From positions 79,160-143,159 of the forward strand of contig CAZEPJ010000003.1 of the NCBI GenBank assembly GCA_964514105.1: a DNA stretch of 64,000 nucleotides, in the 5' to 3' direction. Shown piece by piece: positions 7,995 through 15,671 of the stretch. This stretch comes from CAZEPJ01 sp964514105. Lineage in GTDB: Bacteria; Desulfobacterota; Desulfocorpusculales; Desulfocorpusculum. Numbering within the stretch: the stretch's first letter is position 1; every line of letters begins with the position of its first letter. The notes beneath the pieces are model-generated. The model had not been told where the DNA came from. It saw only the letters and a list, made by a program, of their open reading frames with translations, and searched no databases. A program made the translations under genes and the position numbers.

Positions 7995-9713
7995 TCATCT
8001 CTCGCATCCCTCGAGCCAGACCCCATTGAGCAGGTCCAGGAGGGGCGGGGTGAGGTTGGCCGTGGCGTCCAGGTACACGTCCAGGACCGCCGGCTTGCCC
8101 GACGCCGCGGCCCGTTCCAGGGCCGGACGAATCTCCTGGGGCTCCGTGACCCGCTCCCCGTGGCAGCCCATGGCCCGGGCCATGAGGTCGTATCTGGCGT
8201 CCGTGAAGTCCACAGCGCAGAAGCGCTCCGCGAAGGCCTTGGCCTGGCCCGCCTTGATCATGCCCCAGGCCCGGTCGTTCCCGATGACGTCGATGACGGG
8301 AAGTCCCAGGCGGGCGGCGGTCTCCAGTTCGTGGCAGGAGAACATGAAGGACCCGTCTCCGTGGAGCACCACCACGGGCCGATCCGGGAAGGCCATCTTG
8401 GCCCCCAGGGCAAAGGGCAGCCCCACGCCCAGGTGTCCGGTATGGTGGGCCGCCAGAAGCTGCCTGGGCCCACCCACCCGCGTGCCCATGGCCGACCAGA
8501 CGGCCATGTTTCCCCCGTCCACGGCCAGGATGGTCTCCGGCCCGAAGAAGCGGCGCACCTCGCCCACGAGGCGCAGGGGGTGAATGGGCGTGGCCTCGGA
8601 TGCCAGGGCGGGCTCCAGGGCCTTGACGGCGTCCCGCTCCTGGGCCTTGCAGCGTTTGGCCCAATCCGAGGAGGCTCTGGCGGGGGTCAGGGCCCTCACT
8701 GCCTCCAGGAGCTGACCCAGGACCTCCCGGGCGTCCCCCACCAGGGCCAGGTCCACGGGGCGGTTGAGGCCGATGCTCGCGGGGTCCACATCGATCTGGA
8801 TGACCTTCTGGACCTCGGGCGAACCCCACAAGGGCGGTCGACCCCAGAAGTCCAGCTCCCAGAACGTGGTCCCCACGGCCATCACCAGGTCTCCGCCCAT
8901 GTTGGCGAACAGCCCCCCGCCCCCCACGGCGATGAGACCCAGTTCATGCTCCTCGGACAGAACCCCGCGGGCCGAGATGGTCGGGCTCACGGGGATCTGG
9001 AGGTGCTCGGCCAGGGCCCGCAGGGGCTCCCACGCCCCCCCTCGGAGGACACCCAGGCCGGGGTGAAGCACGGGCCGCTCGGCCTTGACGAGCGCTTTGG
9101 CTGCCTGCTCCACCAGGGCCGGAGGCGCCGCAGGCCCCTGCACGGGGCGGTACCGGGCCGGAGGGAGAATCCCGAGATCGCCCTCCTCCCGCGTCTCGAA
9201 CAGGACGTCCACCGGGATGTCCAGGTGGACGGGGCCCGGCCGGCCCGAGGTGGCCGTGCGGAAGGCCCGCTGGACCAGCTCGGGGATGCGCTCCCAGCCA
9301 TGGATCACGGCGTTCCACTTGGTGATGGGGGCCAGGAGGTGGAGCTGATCCAGTTGCTGCTGAGACCCCCTGAAGGGGTAGGATCGCAGGGTGTGGATCT
9401 GAGGCGTGATGACCACCATGGGGACACTGTCCGCCTGGGCCACCCAGACGCCCGGCACCAGGTTCACGGCCCCCGGCCCCACGGTGCCCGCGCAGACCGC
9501 GGGCTCCCCGGTCACCCGTGCCCAGGCATCCGCCATGTGCGCCGCCGCGGACTCGTGGCGGGTCATGACGTATTCCATCCCCCCGGGCTTGCCCAGCCGG
9601 GCGATGGCGTCTATCATGGGGAGCAGTTGCCCCCCCGGGATGCCGAAGACCCGCCGCACCCCCTCGTTGAGCAGGCACCGCACCAAGGCCTCCCCCCCCG
9701 TGATCCGACCCAT
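7995..9713 (-). CDS. Thiamine-diphosphate-dependent enzyme, acetolactate synthase-like
   Basis: The 572-residue protein has the three domains of the acetolactate synthase/2-oxoacid decarboxylase family. An N-terminal PYR domain carries the activating Glu at residue 54 (TRHESAAAHMADAWA). A central domain follows, and then the ThDP-binding PP domain with GDGS (452-455) and its Asn 27 residues later (GNDRAWGMIK). Where most relatives read NN, this protein reads GND. The members carry out C-C lyase or ligase chemistry on 2-oxo acids; the substrate cannot be fixed from sequence. ATG 9713 follows an AGGGGGGG ribosome site. It lies 11 bp after the PocR-domain gene. Confidence 0.82.
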   Translation of the reverse strand: MGRITGGEALVRCLLNEGVRRVFGIPGGQLLPMIDAIARLGKPGGMEYVMTRHESAAAHMADAWARVTGEPAVCAGTVGPGAVNLVPGVWVAQADSVPMVVITPQIHTLRSYPFRGSQQQLDQLHLLAPITKWNAVIHGWERIPELVQRAFRTATSGRPGPVHLDIPVDVLFETREEGDLGILPPARYRPVQGPAAPPALVEQAAKALVKAERPVLHPGLGVLRGGAWEPLRALAEHLQIPVSPTISARGVLSEEHELGLIAVGGGGLFANMGGDLVMAVGTTFWELDFWGRPPLWGSPEVQKVIQIDVDPASIGLNRPVDLALVGDAREVLGQLLEAVRALTPARASSDWAKRCKAQERDAVKALEPALASEATPIHPLRLVGEVRRFFGPETILAVDGGNMAVWSAMGTRVGGPRQLLAAHHTGHLGVGLPFALGAKMAFPDRPVVVLHGDGSFMFSCHELETAARLGLPVIDVIGNDRAWGMIKAGQAKAFAERFCAVDFTDARYDLMARAMGCHGERVTEPQEIRPALERAAASGKPAVLDVYLDATANLTPPLLDLLNGVWLEGCER

Positions 9714-9724
9714 GCGCACCCCCC

Positions 9725-10234
9725 CTATCGCGCCGCGTCCATGGCCTCCTGGATTCGGGCCGCCCACTGGTCGGCCACGGCCCGGACCGTCTGCTCCTCC
9801 ACCTGGGGGGTGGATCGCAGCAGGGCCAGGGCCTCCTCCTCCTTCATCCCGAGTTCCTGGGCCACGAGGAAGGGGTCCAGTTCCTCGCCCACCAGGGCGC
9901 GGGAGCACACGGCGGTCGCGCCGATGAACTCGTCTCCGTCGAACAGGGGGATCACCATCTTGCACAGCCCGATCTGACAGAGGTCCACCTGGGGCCGCCG
10001 ACTGCGCTCGGCCTGCTTCATCATCACCTGGCTGGTCTGACCGCAGACGAAGGAGAGGCTCGTCTCCCTGGCGCGCACGCGCCGGCAGATCTCGGGGTAG
10101 TCCCCTGCGTGCAGGAGGATCTTCCCGTCCCGGTCCACCAGAGTGGCCGCCATCCCAAGCTCCGATGAAAGACGGATCAGGATCTCTCGCCACGTTCTCT
10201 CGTCCGCCAGATCCAAAGGCGTTCGCGCCGCCAC
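9725..10234 (-). CDS. Stand-alone PocR-type ligand-binding domain protein
   Basis: The 169-residue protein is made almost entirely of a PocR-like sensory domain. It has cysteines at residues 50, 64, 86, 91 and 110, the central VDLCQIGLCKMVIPLFDGD segment and FIGATAVCSRAL. In PocR itself this domain senses a small molecule and is attached to an AraC-type DNA-binding domain; here no DNA-binding or signalling domain is present. The start is GTG 10234 with AGGAGG 5 nt upstream. It is the first gene of the unit with the ThDP enzyme and probably serves as a sensor or partner of that enzyme. Its leader contains competing RNA hairpins. Confidence 0.7.
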   Translation of the reverse strand: MAARTPLDLADERTWREILIRLSSELGMAATLVDRDGKILLHAGDYPEICRRVRARETSLSFVCGQTSQVMMKQAERSRRPQVDLCQIGLCKMVIPLFDGDEFIGATAVCSRALVGEELDPFLVAQELGMKEEEALALLRSTPQVEEQTVRAVADQWAARIQEAMDAAR

Positions 10235-10239
10235 CGAAA

Positions 10240-10305
10240 CCTCCTCATGGTTTGGAAGGGTCCCAACGGGTCATGGGTGGCGCCTCATGGGGAAGCCATG
10301 AGGCG
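10240..10305 (-). promoter_or_regulatory. Leader RNA with mutually exclusive pairings over the ribosome site
   Basis: In the minus-strand transcript, arm A (10305-10296, CGCCTCATGG) is followed by a 5-nt loop and the perfectly complementary arm B (10290-10281, CCATGAGGCG). The 8-mer CCATGAGG recurs at 10250-10243 and runs directly into AGG, forming the AGGAGG ribosome site (10245-10240) of the PocR gene. Arm A can therefore pair with B, leaving the site free, or with the later copy, covering it. A local AAACC/GGTTT hairpin (10253-10237) also spans the site. Translation control is inferred. Confidence 0.5.
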
Positions 10306-10325
10306 TACCCGCTCTGGGCGGTCCA

Positions 10326-10355
10326 AGCATACGAGGGTTCACCGGGGGTAGTCAA
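10326..10355 (-). promoter_or_regulatory. Predicted sigma-70 promoter for the PocR-ThDP enzyme unit
   Basis: TTGACT (10350-10355) and TATGCT (10326-10331) are spaced by 18 bp on the minus strand, both close to consensus. The expected start near 10319 gives a leader of about 85 nt that contains the paired repeats. Confidence 0.65.
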
Positions 10356-10389
10356 GCAACAGGGCGGCGGGTCATCCCACCCGAGACCC

Positions 10390-11349
10390 TCACTCCTGAA
10401 ACAGGTCCACCGGTCCGCCGCCCGCCGCCACCACGGGCGGGGTCGGCCGCTCGTTGACGTGGAGACGGAACACGTCGGGGCGGGCATAATGGCCCACCAC
10501 ATCGAAGTCGTACTTGCCGCGGGTGATATCGGCCATGTCGAGATCCGCGGTGAGGATGCACGGTCCCTCGAAGTTGGGACCCGCGAGGACCTTTCCGAAG
10601 GGATCCACGATTCCACTGCCCCCGCGCATGATCACTGCAGCGGGGTCGTTTCCCTGGATGGCGTCGTAGTCTTCGGGACAGTCCGCCCGGCGCAGATACT
10701 GGCAGCAGGTAAGGACAAAGCATCGCCCCTCCAGGGCGATGGTCTGCATGGTGGGGAGCCAGGTATCTCGGTCATCCGCCGTGGGGGCGCAGTATAGCTG
10801 AATCCCCTTGGCATACATGGCCATGCGCATCATGGGCATGTAGTTCTCCCAGCAGATCACCGCCCCCACCCTCCCCAACGGGGTGTCGAACACGGGCATG
10901 GTGGACCCGTCTCCGTAGCCCCAGATTAGGCGCTCCATGGCCGTGGGCATGAGCTTGCGGTGCTTTCCCAGGAGCCGGCCGCCCGGCGAGAAGAACAGCA
11001 CCGTGCAGTACAGGGTACCGCCTCCTCGCTCGATGACCCCGATGACCAGGTGAATCGAGGCGTCCTTGGCCGCATCGGCCAGGGCGTCCGTGGCCGGGCC
11101 CGGGACCTCCACGGCGCTGTCAAAGTAGCGCCGGAAATCCTCCCGCCCTCGGGGGAGCCGGAGCCCCACCCGGGCCCCGAAGTCGAGCCCTTTGGGGTAC
11201 GCCGAGACAAAGGCCTCTGGAAACAGCACGAGCCCGGCCCCCTGCCGCGCGGCTTCGCCTGCCAGATGGGCCACCTTCTCGAGGGTCGCCTCCCGGTTGA
11301 AGACAACCGGCGCGTCCTGCACCACCGCCACCCTGACCGTCTGGTCCAT
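10390..11349 (-). CDS. Nitrilase / carbon-nitrogen hydrolase family protein
   Basis: The 319-residue enzyme has the complete nitrilase triad: Glu45 in LVLFPEAFVSAYPKG, Lys132 in GKHRKLMPTAMER, and Cys166 in GAVICWENYMPMMR. The FPEAFxxxYPxG and CWENYMPxxR wording is that of true aliphatic or aryl nitrilases, which hydrolyse nitriles to carboxylic acids plus ammonia, rather than amidases. ATG 11349 follows a GGAGGGAGGG ribosome site. It lies about 90 bp after the nitroreductase gene in the same direction and 155 bp before the PocR unit, which has its own promoter. Confidence 0.88.
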   Translation of the reverse strand: MDQTVRVAVVQDAPVVFNREATLEKVAHLAGEAARQGAGLVLFPEAFVSAYPKGLDFGARVGLRLPRGREDFRRYFDSAVEVPGPATDALADAAKDASIHLVIGVIERGGGTLYCTVLFFSPGGRLLGKHRKLMPTAMERLIWGYGDGSTMPVFDTPLGRVGAVICWENYMPMMRMAMYAKGIQLYCAPTADDRDTWLPTMQTIALEGRCFVLTCCQYLRRADCPEDYDAIQGNDPAAVIMRGGSGIVDPFGKVLAGPNFEGPCILTADLDMADITRGKYDFDVVGHYARPDVFRLHVNERPTPPVVAAGGGPVDLFQE

Positions 11350-11442
11350 ATCCCTCCCTCCGAACTCGCTCCCTTGGGTTCTCGCCGGGACACGCGCCCC
11401 GGGCGGCTCCGGGACGCGGGCGGGCATCGGAAACCCCGGGAT

Positions 11443-12021
11443 TCACCCGAACCGCCGCAGGACGATCTCCTCCAGCCGCCGTTTGGGCACGTGGTGCACG
11501 CCTTCCGGATCCCGGTAGTACTTGATGTCCTGTCCCGGCTCCATGTCGTCGACTACCACCTGCTCCGCAGGCCTTCCCAAGGCCACGACCAGCAGGATCT
11601 CGTACCGCTCGGGGATCTCCAGGATTCGCCGGAGCGCCTCCCGGTTGATGGTGGCGATCATGCACCCCCCGAAACCCCGCTCCACGGCCCCCAGGAGGAT
11701 GTTCTGGCACGCGATTCCGTGGTCCACGCCGGCGCTCTTGGAGATCTCCGTGTCGAGAAGGACCACGATGTAGGCCGTGGGACGCTCCCCATCGGCCGGC
11801 CCCGGCCAGCCCTTGAGGTAGGCCGCCCAGCCCAGTGTGGGGAAGATGGCCTGATTGGTCCCGGGGTCACAAGACAGGATGTACTTGAGCGGCTGGAGGT
11901 TGGCGCCGCTGGCCGAGAGCCTGGCCAGCCCCACGAGTTCGTCCAGGAGCTCCCCTGGCACCCGGTGGATCTGGTCGAATCGCCGGTAGCTCCGCGTCCT
12001 GCCGATGAGTTCCTTGAGCAC
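11443..12021 (-). CDS. Nitroreductase family protein
   Basis: A 192-residue FMN-dependent nitroreductase-fold protein. The N-terminal RTRSYRRFDQIHRV is the FMN-phosphate RxSxRxF motif, LARLSASGANLQPLKYI is the ASGANLQP FMN motif, and GIACQNILLGAVERGFGGCMI is the conserved central helix. Family members reduce nitro compounds, quinones or enones with NAD(P)H. The start is GTG 12021, 5 nt after GGAGGAGG; a GTG two codons upstream is possible. It is divergent from the HEAT-repeat gene. The physiological substrate is unknown. Confidence 0.82.
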   Translation of the reverse strand: MLKELIGRTRSYRRFDQIHRVPGELLDELVGLARLSASGANLQPLKYILSCDPGTNQAIFPTLGWAAYLKGWPGPADGERPTAYIVVLLDTEISKSAGVDHGIACQNILLGAVERGFGGCMIATINREALRRILEIPERYEILLVVALGRPAEQVVVDDMEPGQDIKYYRDPEGVHHVPKRRLEEIVLRRFG

Positions 12022-12079
12022 GCACACCTCCTCCCCCGGGTCGGTTTCCCCTTTGCCCGGGTCCGTCGTGTCGTCGGCC

Positions 12080-12108
12080 AGCCTATCAAACCCGCAGCGG
12101 GTGGACAA
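12080..12108 (-). promoter_or_regulatory. Weak predicted promoter for the nitroreductase gene
   Basis: TTGTCC (12103-12108) and TAGGCT (12080-12085) lie 17 bp apart on the minus strand. The -10 match is poor, so this is only a candidate. Confidence 0.3.
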
Positions 12109-12195
12109 GGGCGCAATACCACCTCCCGACGGGGCGGCAAGAGGTGGGCATCCGATCTCCAATGTGCTACACATATAGGGTAAAGGAGGAGGAGG

Positions 12196-13332
12196 ATGCA
12201 GCTTGCGCCGGAGCTCCTGATCGCCATGATCACGGAACATCCCTGGGGGGTGCCTGTCCGGGATATGGAGGCCCTCTTGGCCCTGGGAGAGGCCGGCGTG
12301 GAGCCCATCATCCGGTTCCTGGGCGAGGATGGGGCGGCATCGGGAGGGGACAAGGATCTCCTCTGGCCACTGGTGGTCCTGGGGGAGATGAGAGACCCGC
12401 GGGCCGTCCCCACGTTACTGGCGCTCCTGGGGCGGACCGCCGATGGGGAGCTGTCCGTGGCAGCTGCCGAGGCTCTGGCCAAGCTGGGCCGGCCAGCTGT
12501 GGCCCCCCTTCGCCGTCTCCTGGATGGGGACGCGGCGCCGGAGACCCGCATCCTAGCCTATGGGGCATTGGCCGGCATGGATTTGCCCGAGGCGTGGGAG
12601 ATCCTGGCGGAGGCGCTGGAGGCGGACCCCGAGGTGGATTTTGCCGTGGCCCGATGCCTGGCCGAGCGAAACCTGCCTGACGACGTGACCCGGGTTCACC
12701 GCGTCTATTGCACGGCGGAGCCGTGGAAGCGGCCGGCCTTGGAGGCGACCCTGGCGGGCATGCTGTCGGGTCAGCCGGCGTGGCCGGTGGCCCGCCGCGA
12801 CTGGCGGCTTCGCTACCGGAGAGAGCCCCGCCAGGACCTCCGGATCCCCGTGGCCTGGCTGGAGGTGATGCTCCTGACCTGGCAGTCCCGCCGGGATATT
12901 CCTGCCGCCGGCGGACATCCGGCCCGAACCCTGGAGGATCTGCGCCGCCGGGAGACTTCAGACCCCCGGGACCACAACGCGTGTCCGGATTGCGGAGAGC
13001 CCTTCCGAAGCCCCACGGGCATCCGGCTTTGCAGCGAGGTGGAGGAAGACCTCATCGCCTTCCAGTTGGAGCGAGTGCGTGGCTGGGTACGGGATCGTTG
13101 GGAGGACATCCACGAGGTGCTGGACGAACTGGACCATCAGGAGATGGAGGCACTCCAATGGCCCGAGGCGGATGATCAAGGGCGGGCGCAGAAGATGGAG
13201 GCCCTGGACAGCATCGAGCTGCTCAAGGACACCCTGTGCTGGATGGTGGAGGAGGGCCTGGACGGCCTCTCCAAGGGCGAGGGGCGGCTCTGGACAGCGC
13301 TCCAGCGCGCCCGATCCAGAAAACGCGCATAG
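12196..13332 (+). CDS. HEAT-repeat protein with a C-terminal zinc-ribbon-like Cys motif
   Basis: This 378-residue cytoplasmic protein is not one I can assign to a process. Residues about 20-160 are alpha-helical repeats of the HEAT/PBS-lyase kind (GEAGVEPIIRFL, DPRAVPTLLALL, GRPAVAPLRRLL). A CPDCGEPF motif near residue 260, with a further Cys 14 residues later, could bind zinc. The C-terminus is acidic and helical (LDELDHQEMEALQW). HEAT proteins are usually scaffolds. ATG 12196 follows AAAGGAGGAGGAGG, an exceptionally strong ribosome site. The FmdB-like gene follows after 12 bp. Confidence 0.7.
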   Translation: MQLAPELLIAMITEHPWGVPVRDMEALLALGEAGVEPIIRFLGEDGAASGGDKDLLWPLVVLGEMRDPRAVPTLLALLGRTADGELSVAAAEALAKLGRPAVAPLRRLLDGDAAPETRILAYGALAGMDLPEAWEILAEALEADPEVDFAVARCLAERNLPDDVTRVHRVYCTAEPWKRPALEATLAGMLSGQPAWPVARRDWRLRYRREPRQDLRIPVAWLEVMLLTWQSRRDIPAAGGHPARTLEDLRRRETSDPRDHNACPDCGEPFRSPTGIRLCSEVEEDLIAFQLERVRGWVRDRWEDIHEVLDELDHQEMEALQWPEADDQGRAQKMEALDSIELLKDTLCWMVEEGLDGLSKGEGRLWTALQRARSRKRA

Positions 13333-13344
13333 GAGGTGCCCGCG

Positions 13345-13680
13345 ATGCCCATCTACGAATACGAGGCGGCGGATGCCGCGCCGGGATGCAGGCAGTGCTC
13401 AGAGGGATTCGAGGTCCTGCAGGCCCTGTCCGATCTCCCCCTGTGCCACTGTCCGTCCTGCGGCGGCCCCGTCCACCGCAGGATCTCCCTGGTGCGGGTA
13501 GTGGTGCCCGGTGGGGCGTCGGGCAGGGATCCGGTGGAGCAGGAGGTGGCGGGCTACGAGCGGCAGGGCATGTGGAGCCACGCCGCGGAGCTGGCGGACA
13601 AGGTGAGCGAGAAGCCCGAGCGCGCCCACCTCAAGGAGCGGGCTATGGAGAACTACAAACGGGCCGGGTACGATGTCTGA
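13345..13680 (+). CDS. FmdB-like zinc-ribbon protein
   Basis: This 111-residue protein starts MPIYEYEA, the hallmark of FmdB/CxxC_CXXC regulatory-type proteins. It has CRQC (residues 15-18) and CPSC (36-39), which would form one zinc ribbon. A charged helical C-terminus follows (AELADKVSEKPERAHLKERA). FmdB relatives were linked to regulation of formamidase or amidase, but their molecular role is poorly known. ATG 13345 follows AGGAGGTGCCCGCG. It sits between the HEAT-repeat and HD-domain genes with short gaps, so the three are probably one operon. Confidence 0.8.
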   Translation: MPIYEYEAADAAPGCRQCSEGFEVLQALSDLPLCHCPSCGGPVHRRISLVRVVVPGGASGRDPVEQEVAGYERQGMWSHAAELADKVSEKPERAHLKERAMENYKRAGYDV

Positions 13681-13737
13681 TGGCGGGGTCGGCGGGCCTG
13701 ATCCTCGGATCAGGCCCATGGGCGAGGAGGAGTGATC

Positions 13738-14334
13738 ATGGCGGAGAAGATCCCCACGCGCGAGGAGGCCTGGGCCCTCCTGACCGAGTTCAACCAGGGC
13801 GAGAGCCTCATCAAACACGCCCTGTGCGTCGAAGGGGTCATGCGCTACATGGCACGCAAGCGGGGCCAGGACGAGGAGAAATGGGGCATCATCGGGTTGA
13901 TCCACGACCTGGATTACGAGCGATTTCCGGACCAGCATTGCCGCAAGACGCCGGAGATCCTCGAACAGCGGGGTTGGCCGCCGGATTACATCCGCGCCGT
14001 GGTCTCCCACGGCTGGGGGCTTTGCGCCGACGTGGAGCCCGTCAGCGACATGGAGAAGATCCTGTACGCCATCGACGAACTCACGGGGTTGGTCACGGCG
14101 GCGGCCCTGGTGAGGCCGTCCCGGAGCGTCCTGGACATGGCCCCCAAGTCGGTGAAGAAGAAATGGAAGGACAAGGCCTTCGCCGCCGGGGTCAACCGTG
14201 CGGTCATCGAGAAGGGTGCCGCCATGCTCGGCATGGACACGGGGCAGCTCATCGAGGACACCATCATGGGCATGCGGGAGGTGGCCGACGCCGTCGGCCT
14301 GCGGGGGACCCCCGGGGCCGGCGGGGAGGGCTAG
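13738..14334 (+). CDS. HD-domain hydrolase-like protein
   Basis: This 198-residue HD-superfamily protein has metal ligands at His27 (SLIKHALCVEGVM), His56-Asp57 (GLIHDLDYERFPDQH) and a His in VVSHG. That order is H...HD...H, and the conserved HDLDYxxFP motif is typical of predicted metal-dependent phosphohydrolases. The last ligand of a classic HD site (a far Asp) is probably the Asp of AIDELTGLV. Substrates of this subgroup are unknown. ATG 13738 follows AGGAGGAGTGATC. It is the last gene of the HEAT-FmdB-HD set and converges with the dehydratase genes. Confidence 0.82.
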   Translation: MAEKIPTREEAWALLTEFNQGESLIKHALCVEGVMRYMARKRGQDEEKWGIIGLIHDLDYERFPDQHCRKTPEILEQRGWPPDYIRAVVSHGWGLCADVEPVSDMEKILYAIDELTGLVTAAALVRPSRSVLDMAPKSVKKKWKDKAFAAGVNRAVIEKGAAMLGMDTGQLIEDTIMGMREVADAVGLRGTPGAGGEG

Positions 14335-14382
14335 CGCAGGGGCCCCCGCAAGGGGCGGAGCCGGGCTCGGCGCATGGCCGCC

Positions 14383-15639
14383 TCAGGCGGGCCTGGATTG
14401 GAGGATCTCCCAGACCGCCAGGAGCTGGTCCTCGATGCGCTCCCTGGGGAAGTTGGACGGATCGCTCAGGTCGGCCTCCAGATTGACCAGGCGAACCCCT
14501 TGGGCCCCCAGGCGGTCCTTGATGACCTGCAGGGCCCCGTTGGATTGACGGCAGGGCAGGTGCCCGAAGTGCAGGGCCGCGTCCACGCGGTACTGCCGGG
14601 CCAGCGCGGCGGCCGTCTCCGCCCGACGCTCCACCGGGCCCATGAAGGGGTTGGACAGCATGCGGCGGGCGATGGCCGCAAGGGGGCTGCCCTCGTCCAC
14701 GGGTTCCCAGTAGCAGTGGCTGAACTCTTCCATGACGATGCGGCCCCCCCGCGCCTCCAGGAACGGGAAGATGGAGACGTCGTACGTGGGGCTGGCCATG
14801 AGCCATAGAAACCGCAGGGTCTCGGCTGGGACGGCCCCCTCCCTCTGCGCCGCGAGGAACTCCTGCTCCAGCCGCCTGTAGATCTCCTCGGCCGCGGGGG
14901 TGCCGTACAGCAGGCTCCCCATGAAGCTGAACGAGAACCCCCGGTTGCCGGGAAGGAGGGGCGAGGGCGTCCCCTTTCGCAGCTCGTTGAAGCGACTCAT
15001 GGCCGCGGTCATATCTTTAAAGGCCCGGAGGGGCCCCGCCAGGAGCCCCTGATCCGCAGGCATCCCGGCCAGGTCGGCCAGCCGCGCGTAGATCTCCCTC
15101 AGCTGGGACTCCAGGTACGCCCTGGCCGCCGGGGTATCCTCCATGGGCATGTCCACAAGGAGGTACTCCACGCCGTACCGCTCGGCCATGAATTCATTGA
15201 CCTTGGCCTTGCCGTCGCAGTAGTGGGAGCTGCTCACGAGGAGATCGGGTCGGGGCAACTGGTCCAGGAGGGCCGCGCCCAGGGCCAGCCGATGCACCGT
15301 GCACGTGTCCTGAGGCACGGCCGCACGGTCCGCGGCCCGCAGGAGGGAGGCCGACTGGTTGGCCGCTGACAGCAGGCCGGCATAGATCTCGAAGTCCACC
15401 GGGATGAGCCCCAGGGCCGCGATGAGCTCCATGGGAAACACGTACGCCGTGGTCCATACAACGGGCGCCCGGCGCTCGAAGGCCCGAACCCCCTGACGGG
15501 ACACCTCGCTCAAGAGCAAGCCCCAGGCCGACCCACCCGCGGCCTCGCTGCGCCGGTGTGTCTGGTGGATGAGCCGCAGGATCCGCTCAAAGGTGGGGGT
15601 CCGGCCGCTGCGCCCCGAAACGGAATGGTCTGTACTCAT
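14383..15639 (-). CDS. 2-hydroxyacyl-CoA dehydratase D-component subunit
   Basis: The 418-residue protein belongs to the 2-hydroxyacyl-CoA dehydratase / benzoyl-CoA reductase subunit family, whose subunits bind a [4Fe-4S] cluster. It has the N-terminal PMELIAALGLIPVDFEIYAG block, the SSSHYCDGKAKVNE Cys motif, FSHCYWEPVDE and the C-terminal HLPCRQSNGALQVIKDRL with NLEADLSDP. The family removes water from 2-hydroxyacyl-CoAs after ATP-driven one-electron reduction by a separate activator. No activator gene lies nearby. ATG 15639 is 8 nt after AGGGA. It lies 32 bp downstream of its partner subunit. Confidence 0.82.
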   Translation of the reverse strand: MSTDHSVSGRSGRTPTFERILRLIHQTHRRSEAAGGSAWGLLLSEVSRQGVRAFERRAPVVWTTAYVFPMELIAALGLIPVDFEIYAGLLSAANQSASLLRAADRAAVPQDTCTVHRLALGAALLDQLPRPDLLVSSSHYCDGKAKVNEFMAERYGVEYLLVDMPMEDTPAARAYLESQLREIYARLADLAGMPADQGLLAGPLRAFKDMTAAMSRFNELRKGTPSPLLPGNRGFSFSFMGSLLYGTPAAEEIYRRLEQEFLAAQREGAVPAETLRFLWLMASPTYDVSIFPFLEARGGRIVMEEFSHCYWEPVDEGSPLAAIARRMLSNPFMGPVERRAETAAALARQYRVDAALHFGHLPCRQSNGALQVIKDRLGAQGVRLVNLEADLSDPSNFPRERIEDQLLAVWEILQSRPA

Positions 15640-15671
15640 GACGCGCATCCCTGAATCCACGGGCCGGGGCG

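Noticed and set aside
10281..10305. The inverted repeat as a terminator for the nitrilase gene
   Set aside because: No T-run follows on the minus strand, and it lies downstream of a near-consensus promoter, so a leader element of the next unit fits better.
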